DNA of 64,000 nucleotides, from contig JAGFIS010000008.1 of the NCBI GenBank assembly GCA_024103425.1, positions 62,001-126,000 of the forward strand, in the 5' to 3' direction. The notes under the pieces are model-generated. The model saw only the letters and a program-made list of their open reading frames with translations, searched no databases and was not told the DNA's origin. Made by a program: the position numbers and the translations under genes. This document shows positions 18,683 through 28,012 of the stretch, piece by piece; within the stretch, counting starts at the first letter, position 1, and each line of letters starts with the position of its first letter. Source of the DNA: Chitinophagaceae bacterium. GTDB lineage: Bacteria > Bacteroidota > Bacteroidia > Chitinophagales > Chitinophagaceae.

Positions 18683-21319
18683 ATGAAAAGCAGTAGTGAG
18701 ATCAGACAGATATTTTTTGATTTCTTCAAAGAAAAAGAGCATACGATTGTCCCGTCTGCGCCTGTGGTAGTGAAGAACGACCCAACCCTTCTGTTTACCA
18801 ATGCGGGGATGAATCAGTTCAAGGATTACTTCCTCGGTAACAAACCTCCGGTAACAGCCCGCGTAGCTGATACCCAAAAATGCCTGCGCGTGAGCGGAAA
18901 GCACAACGACCTGGAAGAGGTAGGGGTGGATCACTATCACCATACTATGTTTGAAATGCTGGGCAACTGGAGTTTCGGCAACGCCACCAACCAACCTGCG
19001 CCATATTTCAAGAAGGAAGCCATTGCATGGGGATGGGAACTGCTTACCAAAAGGCTCAATATAACTGGGGAAGATTTGTATGTAACCGTTTTCGGTGGTG
19101 ATGAGGCTGAAGGCCTTCCACCGGATGAAGAATCGTTCAACCTATGGAAAGAATGGGTTCGCGAAGATCATATCTTGTACGGAAGCAAGAAAGACAACTT
19201 CTGGGAGATGGGCGATACCGGTCCGTGCGGACCCTGTACCGAAATCCATATCGACATAAGAAGCAAAGAAGAGAAAGCTGCTTCACCCGGGCGCGATTTG
19301 GTCAACAACGACCACGAAGAGGTGATTGAGATATGGAACATCGTATTCATTCAATTCAATCGAAAAAGTGATAACTCTCTTGAACCACTTGCCGCCAATC
19401 ATGTGGATACAGGGATGGGTTTTGAAAGATTAGTGCGCGTGTTACAGGGCAAGAAAAGCAACTACGATACTGATATCTTCATTAATACCATCAGGGAAGT
19501 AGAGAAAATCTCAGGAGAACGCTATGAGGGCGGGCAGAGCCGGAAAGATATTGCTTTCCGTGTGATAGCCGATCATATCCGCGCCATTGTTTTCCCAATT
19601 TCCGACGGACAATTGCCGTCTAACACAGGGGCAGGATATGTCATCCGCAGGATTCTGCGCAGAGCCGTCCGTTATTACTTTACTTATCTGAATGTGAAGG
19701 AACCAATGCTCTACAAACTGGTTCCGCTCATTGCAACTCAGTTTGAAAATGTTTTTCCCGAGCCTAAGAAGCAACAGAAGTTTATCGAGACGGTCATACA
19801 CGAAGAGGAGAACAGCTTCCTCAAAACACTGGGATCCGGCCTAAAGCGTCTGGAGGATATCCTTTCCGATGATAAAAAGGTCATTGAAGGAGCGGTGGCA
19901 TTTGAACTCTTCGACACTTACGGCTTCCCAATCGACCTGACGCAACTGATCGCAGCAGAAAATAATGCTTCAGTAGATATGAAAGGCTTCGAAGCAGAGA
20001 TGGCAAAGCAGAAAGAAAGAAGCCGCGCAGCCACACAGATTAAAACAGGCGACTGGGTAACCGTTCGCGAAGGCTCCGATACCGTATTCAAAGGATATGA
20101 CACTCTTGAGACCGAAAGTGTGATTTTGAGATATCGTAAAGTAAACATCCACAATAAAGAATCCTATCAGATAGTACTGGATCAAACACCCTTTTATGCA
20201 GAAAGCGGCGGACAAGTCGGAGATACAGGTGTACTGATTTCGGGAGATGAGAAGATTGATGTATTCGATACTAAAAAAGAAAATGACTTAATCCTGCACT
20301 TCACCTATCAGTTACCATCAAACGTAGAACAAACTGTCACAGCAAAAGTCGAAGAACAAAAACGCAAGAAAACCATGATTCATCACAGTGCCACACACCT
20401 GATGCATGCGGCTCTGCGCAAGGTACTGGGTACTCACGTCGCACAAAAGGGAAGCCTTGTGAACAGCGACTATTTGCGATTCGACTTCTCGCACTTCACC
20501 AAGGTGACACCTGAAGAGTTGCAACAAGTGGAAGCGATCGTCAACCAACACATCCGCAATAATGATCCGGTAGTTATTGAGTACTTACCAAAAGAGGAAG
20601 CACTGCAGCGTGGCGCCATGGCGTTGTTCGGCGAAAAGTACGGCGACACCGTAAGAGTTGTTACTATGGACGATCACTACTCTATTGAACTGTGCGGTGG
20701 CACCCATGTAGCGCGAACCGGCGACATCGGCTTCTTTAAGATCATCCTTGAAACAGCAGTGGGAGCAGGTGTGAGAAGGGTAGAGGCTTTAGGCGGAGCT
20801 GTTGCAGAAAAATATATTGAAGACCAGCTTAATCAACTGCAATCGCTGAAAACAAAGATGAAGAATCCGAAGGATCCTGAAAAGGCTTTGGACCATCTCC
20901 TGGAAGAAGTATCTGATCTGAAGAAAGCCTTGGAGAGGGAAGCCAAACAAAAAGCGAAGTCTTTGGCTGACAGCCTCGCCAAAGAGGGTGAGACCGTAAA
21001 CGGAACTGTCTTTATCAGCAAGGTTATCCAGGACGCAGATATGAACCTGATTCGCGAAATAGCCAATCACCTCAAGAAAGATTTAGACAATCACGTAGTC
21101 GTTATAGCTTCGGGCAGCAACGGCAAAGCATCAGTAGCCGTAGTTGTAAGCGATGCGGTGGCAAAAGGTAAGAGCCTGGATGCGGGAAAGATAATCAAGA
21201 GTGTTGTCGCACCTGTGATTAAAGGCGGTGGTGGCGGTAATGCGGGTATGGCAACAGCGGGCGGCCAGGATATCTCCGGCTTTGCTAAAATCTTTTCAGA
21301 AGTAAAGGCTCTTTTATAG
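18683..21319 (+). CDS. alaS: alanyl-tRNA synthetase
   Basis: An 878-residue class II synthetase charging tRNA(Ala). The start is the ATG at 18683 (MKSSSEIRQIFFDFF), because the longer frame begins within the promoter box. Visible parts are the catalytic core with NAGMNQFKDYF and CLRVSGKHNDLEEVG, the tRNA-recognition helices, the editing domain with zinc residues in HHSATHLMHAAL and CGGTHVARTGDIG, and the C-Ala domain rich in Gly (KGGGGGNAGMATAGG). Length is normal, with no sign of damage. Monocistronic. Confidence 0.97.
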   Translation: MKSSSEIRQIFFDFFKEKEHTIVPSAPVVVKNDPTLLFTNAGMNQFKDYFLGNKPPVTARVADTQKCLRVSGKHNDLEEVGVDHYHHTMFEMLGNWSFGNATNQPAPYFKKEAIAWGWELLTKRLNITGEDLYVTVFGGDEAEGLPPDEESFNLWKEWVREDHILYGSKKDNFWEMGDTGPCGPCTEIHIDIRSKEEKAASPGRDLVNNDHEEVIEIWNIVFIQFNRKSDNSLEPLAANHVDTGMGFERLVRVLQGKKSNYDTDIFINTIREVEKISGERYEGGQSRKDIAFRVIADHIRAIVFPISDGQLPSNTGAGYVIRRILRRAVRYYFTYLNVKEPMLYKLVPLIATQFENVFPEPKKQQKFIETVIHEEENSFLKTLGSGLKRLEDILSDDKKVIEGAVAFELFDTYGFPIDLTQLIAAENNASVDMKGFEAEMAKQKERSRAATQIKTGDWVTVREGSDTVFKGYDTLETESVILRYRKVNIHNKESYQIVLDQTPFYAESGGQVGDTGVLISGDEKIDVFDTKKENDLILHFTYQLPSNVEQTVTAKVEEQKRKKTMIHHSATHLMHAALRKVLGTHVAQKGSLVNSDYLRFDFSHFTKVTPEELQQVEAIVNQHIRNNDPVVIEYLPKEEALQRGAMALFGEKYGDTVRVVTMDDHYSIELCGGTHVARTGDIGFFKIILETAVGAGVRRVEALGGAVAEKYIEDQLNQLQSLKTKMKNPKDPEKALDHLLEEVSDLKKALEREAKQKAKSLADSLAKEGETVNGTVFISKVIQDADMNLIREIANHLKKDLDNHVVVIASGSNGKASVAVVVSDAVAKGKSLDAGKIIKSVVAPVIKGGGGGNAGMATAGGQDISGFAKIFSEVKALL

Positions 21320-21445
21320 GGCCCGCTATCCGGCAGCCTAAAAGAACGTTAATATCTTTTGATTTACTTCCGAAGTTTTTCGTAGATAAATAATTTACCA
21401 TTATATTCGTTCTACGTTATTTTTCGTACATCAAAAACTTTCAGA

Positions 21446-22393
21446 ATGAAAAAGATACTCTTACCCGTTTTTGCTCTTATTCTGGGGGTGCTGTTTTCCG
21501 TTCCTGCAAAAGCACAGGAAAAATCAAATGAAGAGCAGCAGCTCACTATCCGGCTAAAGTCCGGCGAAGTAAAAACTATCACACCAGGACAGTTAAGTCC
21601 GTTGATTGTTGATGGAAAAGCTATCTCTCCGAGCGATATCCAGTCTATAACCATCACAGGAAGACCTTTCGGACGTATGGGCTCAGGCATTCGCTCTGTT
21701 CAGGGTTTCAGAATATCAGATTACACCTTTCTGGGTGTATACAGCACGAAGAATGATAAAGGTGCTGAAGTCACTGAGGTAAGCCAGGGAAGCCCTGCAG
21801 AAAAAGCAGGGTTGCAAAAAGGAGATATTATTACTAAGGTTGACAACACTGCTATTGACGGTCCTGAAGCTTTGTCAAAAGCCATTCGCGCTCTGAAACC
21901 GGACCAAAAAGTAAGTATCTCTATTCTGCGCAACGGAAAGAAACAGAATATCTCTGCGACCCTCGGAAGCAACAACAGTTTCACTATAAATACAGATTCC
22001 CTTTCTGTACACCTTGACAAACTGTTCAGAAACCGATCCCGTATACCCGATACCAGAATATTTGACAGCCTGAGGAAGCGATTTAGAACGATTCCGGGTT
22101 ACCCGGTACGTCCGGCCCGACCCTCATTAGGTCTGCAGATTCAGGAAACTGAAGATGGCAACGGAGTGACAGTGCTGAAGGTTACCCCTGATTCACACGC
22201 CGATAAAGCCGGTATCAAAGTGGGAGACCTGATTACCGCGATAGATGGCAAGGCCATAAAAAGCGTGGATGATGTTACGGATAAGATCAGTCTGAAAGAA
22301 GGAGAAGAATACAAACTGGATGTGATGCGCGATAAGAAACCGATGACTGTAACCATCAAAATTCCGAAGCAACTTAAAAAAATAACACTATAA
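21446..22393 (+). CDS. exported protein with two PDZ domains
   Basis: A 315-residue exported protein (signal peptide 1-23, AKAQ cleavage). PDZ one covers about 90-175 (FLGVYSTKN, SPAEKAGLQKGDIITKVD) and PDZ two about 225-310 (PSLGLQIQET, SHADKAGIKVGDLITAIDG). No protease domain is attached: no Ser-His-Asp triad and no HExxH. It resembles the substrate-binding half of HtrA/DegP and could be an adaptor for periplasmic proteolysis or chaperoning. A TATATTCG box lies at 21402-21409, and a strong terminator follows. Function inferred only. Confidence 0.82.
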   Translation: MKKILLPVFALILGVLFSVPAKAQEKSNEEQQLTIRLKSGEVKTITPGQLSPLIVDGKAISPSDIQSITITGRPFGRMGSGIRSVQGFRISDYTFLGVYSTKNDKGAEVTEVSQGSPAEKAGLQKGDIITKVDNTAIDGPEALSKAIRALKPDQKVSISILRNGKKQNISATLGSNNSFTINTDSLSVHLDKLFRNRSRIPDTRIFDSLRKRFRTIPGYPVRPARPSLGLQIQETEDGNGVTVLKVTPDSHADKAGIKVGDLITAIDGKAIKSVDDVTDKISLKEGEEYKLDVMRDKKPMTVTIKIPKQLKKITL

Positions 22394-22415
22394 AAATACC
22401 CTCTTTTGAATTTGT

Positions 22416-22448
22416 AAAAGCGCTGTGCAATGCATGGCGCTTTTTTAT
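22416..22448 (+). terminator. rho-independent terminator after PDZ protein gene
   Basis: Stem AAAAGCGC / GCGCTTTT (22416-22423 and 22437-22444) with a T run; separates the PDZ gene from the copper-uptake operon. Confidence 0.8.
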
Positions 22449-22553
22449 TGGTTAAAGGTCTCCGGAGCACATTTTTCGTACACAAAGCAAATGGTTGATT
22501 ACAATCATAATAAACCGTGACCGAGAGCATTTTTTTTAAAGAACGGTCGATTT

Positions 22554-22561
22554 CATCTTTG
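22554..22561 (+). promoter_or_regulatory. probable -7 box of copper-uptake operon
   Basis: CATCTTTG matches seven of eight positions of TAnnTTTG and ends five bases before the ATG at 22567, implying a nearly leaderless mRNA. No metal-regulator operator was recognised around it. Confidence 0.4.
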
Positions 22562-22566
22562 TACTG

Positions 22567-22926
22567 ATGAGAAGTCTGTTCGCCATATTGCTACTTCCTG
22601 TGATGTTTATCCAGACATTTCATATGGGTATAACAGAAGTAGATTTTTTCATCAATCAAGACCGGATAGCTGACGAGCTCTGTGAAAACAAAGCCGAGCC
22701 TGAATTAGAATGTCATGGTACCTGTCAGCTAAAAAAAGAGCTTGAAAAACAGGATGCTACCGAAACGACTGTTCGCCAGGTACGCGAGATTCAACTATTT
22801 CTGAATGCAGAAAATTTCTCATTAGATTATTCCATTCCCGAAGCAGACCCTTCATATGGCTGCCTGCCCATTCCCGCGCTTGTTCAGGCCGAACCGGGAG
22901 AACTGTTCCACCCGCCCACCTGTTAA
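22567..22926 (+). CDS. small exported/membrane Cys-rich protein of copper-uptake operon
   Basis: A 119-residue protein with an N-terminal hydrophobic segment (1-19), then a motif I associate with small Bacteroidota proteins beside metal TonB receptors: FFINQDRIADELCENK followed by C49-H50-x-x-C53 in ECHGTCQLKKEL. It ends in FHPPTC, with further Cys at 39, 99 and 119. Thiol and His positions suit Cu(I) binding or redox handling at the envelope. It opens a three-gene run with a Met/His lipoprotein and an OprC-like receptor. No named family; the function is inferred from context. Confidence 0.65.
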   Translation: MRSLFAILLLPVMFIQTFHMGITEVDFFINQDRIADELCENKAEPELECHGTCQLKKELEKQDATETTVRQVREIQLFLNAENFSLDYSIPEADPSYGCLPIPALVQAEPGELFHPPTC

Positions 22927-23023
22927 CCGCCACTTCCCAACTAGTAGATTTTAACAATTTTTCTATTGCCACAGATGGCTTTAGCCGAGACGGCTATGGT
23001 TGTCTATCTAAACTTACTTCGAA

Positions 23024-23791
23024 ATGAAACATATTTTATATGGCCTCATTGGCCTCAGCTTAATATTTGCTTCGTGCGGAAAAACAAAATTTGAACCCGA
23101 AAACCCTACACAGAACCTGCATAAATTAGGTCAGGGTTTATTATCAACCGGCGACACCGTAGCCCTCTTCTCTGAAGAAGCATTAATCAACGGTTATCAG
23201 AAGATTTTCATTCAGTTACCGGCTACATATGGTAGCAGTTCCAACATAAAAATTTCTTCCCTGATGGATATGGGCACCATGAAGCACAGCAGCCCTTCCG
23301 TGCCTCCTATATATAACAATCAGTCCGGACTTTTTGAAGCAGCAGTTGTCTTCACCATGTCGTCCAATGCGGGTTCCTGGCAATTATTCGTAACAGTGGG
23401 TAGTGAAACACTCACCATCCCGGTTACAGTGGCCGAATCACCCACAAAGATTGTTGGTACTTACACTTCCACAGATAATGAGCGGTACGTGATAGCGCTG
23501 TACCCGACTAAAGGATTCAAGGTGGGCCTTAATGATATCTATTTGCTCATCTCCAAGCGGGAATCGATGATGAATTTCCCCACGGTTGACGGATTGAAAG
23601 TAGAAATGACCCCCGAAATGGTATCTATGGGTCACGGTTCTCCGAATAACATAGACCCTGTGAGTATTGGCGGTGGCGTGTACAAAGGAAAAGCAAACTT
23701 CACGATGACAGGAGACTGGAGGCTTAACCTTAAAATCAGCTCAGAAGGCAACATCCTCATCGATAATGCCTATCTGGACATTCTTTTCTAA
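23024..23791 (+). CDS. Met/His-rich lipoprotein with two YtkA/FixH-like domains
   Basis: A 255-residue lipoprotein (IFASC, C18). Two beta-sandwich domains each carry a Met/His cluster: MDMGTMKHSSP at 81-91 and MTPEMVSMGHGSP at 195-207. The second is the signature I know from YtkA-like/FixH-related domains, which resemble copper-binding CopC/PCuAC folds. It lies between the small Cys protein and the TonB receptor (40-base gap), so it probably hands copper to or from the receptor at the outer membrane. The domain assignment is by motif; copper is inferred. Confidence 0.72.
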   Translation: MKHILYGLIGLSLIFASCGKTKFEPENPTQNLHKLGQGLLSTGDTVALFSEEALINGYQKIFIQLPATYGSSSNIKISSLMDMGTMKHSSPSVPPIYNNQSGLFEAAVVFTMSSNAGSWQLFVTVGSETLTIPVTVAESPTKIVGTYTSTDNERYVIALYPTKGFKVGLNDIYLLISKRESMMNFPTVDGLKVEMTPEMVSMGHGSPNNIDPVSIGGGVYKGKANFTMTGDWRLNLKISSEGNILIDNAYLDILF

Positions 23792-23831
23792 ACCATCCTG
23801 TCCACAGGGACGGGACAGAAACTGAACAATC

Positions 23832-25838
23832 ATGAAACACAAGATATTAACAGGACTGATTGGTGGCCTTGCTTTCCTCAATGTCCACGCACAGATTGAC
23901 ACAATAGAAATCAAGAATGTGTGGCTGAAAGAAATCGTTATACAGACCGACACCCACAGCAACAGCAAAGAAGTCTTAAGCAGCAACAAGCAAAAAAGCA
24001 CTGACGGGGTTTTAAATACTATTCCCGGAGTGTCTTTAATCAAACGCGGCGGCTACGCCTGGGAGCCCGGTATCAGAGGACTCAATTTTGGGCAGGTACA
24101 AACCACCATCGACGGAATGGCCATCTTTGGTGCATGTACTGACAGGATGGATCCCGTAAGCTCCTATATAGAACCCAGTAATATGAGGAGTATCGTGGTC
24201 AGCTACGGAACCAACGAAGAAGCATCCGGGAATAATATCGGTGGCGGCGTGAACTTTAAAATCAGGCAGCCATCCTTCAGCAGCAAAAAGCAAATCAAAG
24301 GGAATGCCGGTACAGGCTACGAGAGCAATGGAAATGCGTTTAATATATTTTCGGCAGTTGACTATAGCAATAAACGTATAGGCGTAAATGTCAATGCGAT
24401 CTACCGTAGCGCTGATAACTATAAAACAGGACAGAATAAAGCGTTGCCTTTCTCCCAGTACACCAAATGGAATACAGGATTAGGCATCAAATACAAAACA
24501 ACCGAGCACAGCAACCTTCACCTCAATTATATCCACGACGAAGGGCGTAACATCGGTTATCCCGCGCTGTTGATGGACGTTCTATTTGCTAAGGCAGACA
24601 TTGTATCCCTAACGCACAACATCCATCTTCCCGATAAGGCACTCAATAAGATCGAAACCAAGGTGTATTACAACTTTATCGATCACGCAATGGACGATAC
24701 CCGGCGCCCCGCCGAGGAAGTGTTCATGCATATGGATATGCCCGGTACCTCAGAAACTATCGGACTGTACAGCAACATTACCTGGCAGATAGATAAGATC
24801 AGCTTAACAACAAAGTTTTCGGGATATCAAAACCGTTTACACTCTGAAATGACAATGTATCCTGAAGACGGAACACCCATGTTCATGCTCACCCTGCCGG
24901 ATGTACAGAGAAGATATGCCGAAATGAATATCTCAGCCTCGGCTGATCTTTCCGAAAAGATATCACTGACTGCCGGGGGCACCATCTCCACAAGCAGCTC
25001 GGGCCTGTTCACAGAAGAAGGGAAACACACCATACAGGGTACCTTGCAAGGCGATACCAAGAGACTGGACGCGATATACAGTTTCTTTGTAAACCCCACA
25101 TTTAACCTTAGCCCCAAAGCGGTGGTGTTTTTAAACGGTGCTCTGTCGTCGCGCCTGCCCACACTGCAGGAGTTATACGGATTTTACCTGTTTAACCGCC
25201 CGGATGGCTATGATTACCTCGGTAACCCGGATTTGAAAAAAGAGTCTTCTTTCAACATTTCTGCAGGCGGCCGTTACAGAACGGGGTCTGTTTCGCTGTC
25301 TGCAAAGGGCTTTGCTTACTTTATGATGAACTATATAGCCGGAAGAGTATTGCCGGGTTATGATAAAATGACTGAAATAGCTTTTGGTGTGAAGCAATAT
25401 CAAAATCTGCCATCGGCGCTGTTGACGGGATTTGAGGCCGAAGGCGAAGTGAAAATCAACAATGCGCTCCGTTTCACATCCACCAACTCTTTCTCATACG
25501 GCAAAGATTTTGAAAAAAATGCATTACCGTTTATTCCCCCCTTCCGTTCTATCGACAAACTGGAGGTGGTTTGGAAAGACGTATCGTTTACCCCTGAAGT
25601 GGTTTTCGCTGCGCGTCAAAGCCATGTCAGCAATACGATCTATGGCGAAACAGCGAGTCCCTCGTATGCAGTATTTAACTTCTCGACGGGCAAAGATTTC
25701 GCTCTGAAGCAAAACCGTATTTATCTGCTTGCCGGGGTGACTAATATCTTCAACCTGGATTATTATGACCATACCAGTGTGATGAAGATTCCGGAGAGAG
25801 GAAGGAGCTTTTTCATACAGACAAAGATTCAGTGGTAA
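23832..25838 (+). CDS. TonB-dependent receptor, OprC/NosA-like copper importer
   Basis: A 668-residue outer-membrane receptor: signal peptide (1-20), plug (~45-150, IPGVSLIKRGG and GIRGLNFGQVQ), and a 22-strand-type barrel ending in aromatic FIQTKIQW. It lacks the CarboxypepD domain of SusC proteins and has no SusD partner. The copper ligands known in Pseudomonas OprC (Cys-x3-Met in the plug, His-x-Met in the barrel) appear here as C102/M106 in GACTDRMDP and H285/M287 in IDHAMDD, separated by about the same distance. I therefore assign copper import. A terminator follows. Confidence 0.82.
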   Translation: MKHKILTGLIGGLAFLNVHAQIDTIEIKNVWLKEIVIQTDTHSNSKEVLSSNKQKSTDGVLNTIPGVSLIKRGGYAWEPGIRGLNFGQVQTTIDGMAIFGACTDRMDPVSSYIEPSNMRSIVVSYGTNEEASGNNIGGGVNFKIRQPSFSSKKQIKGNAGTGYESNGNAFNIFSAVDYSNKRIGVNVNAIYRSADNYKTGQNKALPFSQYTKWNTGLGIKYKTTEHSNLHLNYIHDEGRNIGYPALLMDVLFAKADIVSLTHNIHLPDKALNKIETKVYYNFIDHAMDDTRRPAEEVFMHMDMPGTSETIGLYSNITWQIDKISLTTKFSGYQNRLHSEMTMYPEDGTPMFMLTLPDVQRRYAEMNISASADLSEKISLTAGGTISTSSSGLFTEEGKHTIQGTLQGDTKRLDAIYSFFVNPTFNLSPKAVVFLNGALSSRLPTLQELYGFYLFNRPDGYDYLGNPDLKKESSFNISAGGRYRTGSVSLSAKGFAYFMMNYIAGRVLPGYDKMTEIAFGVKQYQNLPSALLTGFEAEGEVKINNALRFTSTNSFSYGKDFEKNALPFIPPFRSIDKLEVVWKDVSFTPEVVFAARQSHVSNTIYGETASPSYAVFNFSTGKDFALKQNRIYLLAGVTNIFNLDYYDHTSVMKIPERGRSFFIQTKIQW

Positions 25839-25880
25839 AGGGCCTGATCCCTTATCGGTCTTTAATAACTATTTAATATT

Positions 25881-25917
25881 AAATGCACTTAAACATCTAA
25901 GTGCATTTTTTGTTTTT
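25881..25917 (+). terminator. rho-independent terminator of copper-uptake operon
   Basis: Perfect 11-bp stem AAATGCACTTA (25881-25891) / TAAGTGCATTT (25898-25908) with a 6-base loop and T run. Confidence 0.9.
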
Positions 25918-25955
25918 CCGAACTTATTATTATTCTCACATATTCGGACAATATA

Positions 25956-25963
25956 TACCTTTA
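25956..25963 (+). promoter_or_regulatory. probable -7 box for LRR protein gene
   Basis: TACCTTTA, seven of eight consensus bases, 15 bases before the ATG at 25979. This excludes the longer frame from 25901. Confidence 0.4.
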
Positions 25964-25978
25964 CACTGTTGTAAACCA

Positions 25979-27958
25979 ATGATGAGTCTTATGAAGCACC
26001 TTTCCTTTCTCTTAATCTCTTTTTTCGTTATTTATTCTGCTAAAGCCCAGGTCACAGAACAAGATTCTTTGGCACTGGTAGACTTTTACAACAGCACTGA
26101 CGGTGATAACTGGCGTACGAACTACAATTGGAAATCTTCTTCACCGGTAAGCTCCTGGTACGGGGTTAGTGTCAGTGGCGGAAGAGTTACAGGTTTAGAA
26201 ATGATGGGGAACCTCGTCAAAGGTCCCTTTCCTGCAAGTTTTGGAGATCTGACAGGGCTGAAATATATCAGTTTTATTGATAACGAGCTTTCTGGATCTA
26301 TTCCCAATTCATTCGGTAACCTCGTCAATCTGGAATTTCTTAACCTGGGTGCCAATTACCTTACCGGAGCTATCCCCGGATCGTTTAGTAACCTTACGAA
26401 GCTGAAACAATTACAACTCTATTCCACTTTTCTGGAAGGGCCTTTGCCCTCTGCAATAGGAGATTTTCCCGATCTGATTGTCCTTGATGTTCAATACTCG
26501 GGCCTGAGCGGTTATATCCCTACCGGCCTTATCAGAGAAGATATGTTTTTAGCGCTGAATAATAACCGGTACGACTTTGGCTCTCTCGAGCCTTTCGTAC
26601 AATTGGTGAAAGAGTTCAAAGAGACTCACAACGGTCCTGAGTTTTATTACCAGGATCAGGATTCTCTGCCTATTCTAAGATATCAAGATGGATTATACGT
26701 TAACGCCGGCGGGTCGCCCGACAAAACTACTTATACCTGGTATAAAGACGGAGGTGCGGTGTCATCAGCTCTTGAAGATACCCTGTTCATACCAACAGGG
26801 CCGGGGACCTATTATGCAACTGTTACCAACTCTGTTGTAGATGACCTGACGCTCATCAGCAAGAAAATAACTCTGGGTTATGAAATCATCAATGACTCCC
26901 TGAAGGGATCCGGAGTTATAACTTCTTCTAATCCCTCACTAAATCTTTCGGATGGCCTCAACCTGCTTGCTACGATTACGGCTACGGGATCGGATAATAA
27001 GCTTTCGGGCGAGGTAACCGGGCTGATGGTAAGAGATGAGACTGTAAAAACTGTTGGCAGTTTTCCTTATGTACAACGTCATTACGATATCGAGCCGGCT
27101 GATAACGCTGAAAACGCGACCGCAAACGTGACTCTGTACTTTACGCAGGAAGACTTCGACAATTATAACGATTTTATCACCACAAGCGGAATGGGTCTGG
27201 CTCTGTTACCAACGAATAAAACAGATAACGGGAATATCCGTGTTACTCAATACCATGGGGCTTATACAGGAACGGCCGATCCTGATGGTTATTCCGGAAG
27301 CACAACCTTTATTAATAATCCAGGTGTCCAGTGGCGCGATGACCTGAATGCCTGGGCTGTTACCTTCCCGGTAAACGGATTTAGCGGATTCTTTGTAAGT
27401 ACTGTTGAAAGCGCATTGCCGCTGACGCTTACAAGTTTTGATGCAACTGCACAGAAGAACGTTGTTGCCTTGCATTGGCAAACAATAGCCGAAATCAACA
27501 CGCATGAATTTATCGTAGAACGAAGCGCAGATAATAATTTCAAACCGATCGGACGGGTAGGCGCTTTTGCAACTTCCGGTTATCACTCCTATAGCTTTGA
27601 CGACAGGCAACCACAGCCGGGTAAAAACCTTTACAGACTGAAGATGGTTGATAAAGACGGCCGGTTCACCTACAGTAAAACCATAAGTGTCAATATCACT
27701 CCATCAGTTTCTATAATCGAGGCTTATCCAAATCCTGTAAGTTCAGTCTTGCGTTTGAAAGTGCTTGCCGGAAGTCAGCAGAAAGCAGCTATTAAAATTT
27801 CAAACACTACAGGCGCTGTTGTATTACAAAAGGATATCCACCTGCAGAAAGGATTGAACTACAGTGAACTTAATACTAACAATTTACCGGCCGGCATATA
27901 CTACATCCACACGGTTGTTGATGGTGTTACCCAAAAGACAAGCTTTCTTAAGAGATAG
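25979..27958 (+). CDS. secreted leucine-rich-repeat protein with T9SS sorting domain
   Basis: A 659-residue protein from the ATG at 25979 (a GTG at 25901 sits in the terminator). Signal peptide, then an LRR cap (ALVDFYNSTDGDNW) and about five plant-type leucine-rich repeats with GxIPxSFGNLxxL (~70-190), a beta-sandwich middle, a module with LHWQTIAEINTHEFIVERS, and a type A T9SS C-terminal domain (AYPNPVSSVLRL ... GIYYIHTVV). It is probably displayed on or released from the cell surface as a binding or adhesion protein. The ligand is unknown. Convergent with the next gene. Confidence 0.85.
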   Translation: MMSLMKHLSFLLISFFVIYSAKAQVTEQDSLALVDFYNSTDGDNWRTNYNWKSSSPVSSWYGVSVSGGRVTGLEMMGNLVKGPFPASFGDLTGLKYISFIDNELSGSIPNSFGNLVNLEFLNLGANYLTGAIPGSFSNLTKLKQLQLYSTFLEGPLPSAIGDFPDLIVLDVQYSGLSGYIPTGLIREDMFLALNNNRYDFGSLEPFVQLVKEFKETHNGPEFYYQDQDSLPILRYQDGLYVNAGGSPDKTTYTWYKDGGAVSSALEDTLFIPTGPGTYYATVTNSVVDDLTLISKKITLGYEIINDSLKGSGVITSSNPSLNLSDGLNLLATITATGSDNKLSGEVTGLMVRDETVKTVGSFPYVQRHYDIEPADNAENATANVTLYFTQEDFDNYNDFITTSGMGLALLPTNKTDNGNIRVTQYHGAYTGTADPDGYSGSTTFINNPGVQWRDDLNAWAVTFPVNGFSGFFVSTVESALPLTLTSFDATAQKNVVALHWQTIAEINTHEFIVERSADNNFKPIGRVGAFATSGYHSYSFDDRQPQPGKNLYRLKMVDKDGRFTYSKTISVNITPSVSIIEAYPNPVSSVLRLKVLAGSQQKAAIKISNTTGAVVLQKDIHLQKGLNYSELNTNNLPAGIYYIHTVVDGVTQKTSFLKR

Positions 27959-28012
27959 GGAAACCCTGTAGGGCTTTAAATACTTGATTCAGGAAAATCC
28001 TTTTAAGAAGTT

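Noticed and set aside
25901..25978. N-terminal extension of the LRR protein from a GTG at 25901
   Set aside because: The codon lies inside the terminator stem of the upstream operon and precedes the promoter box; the signal peptide starts at 25979.
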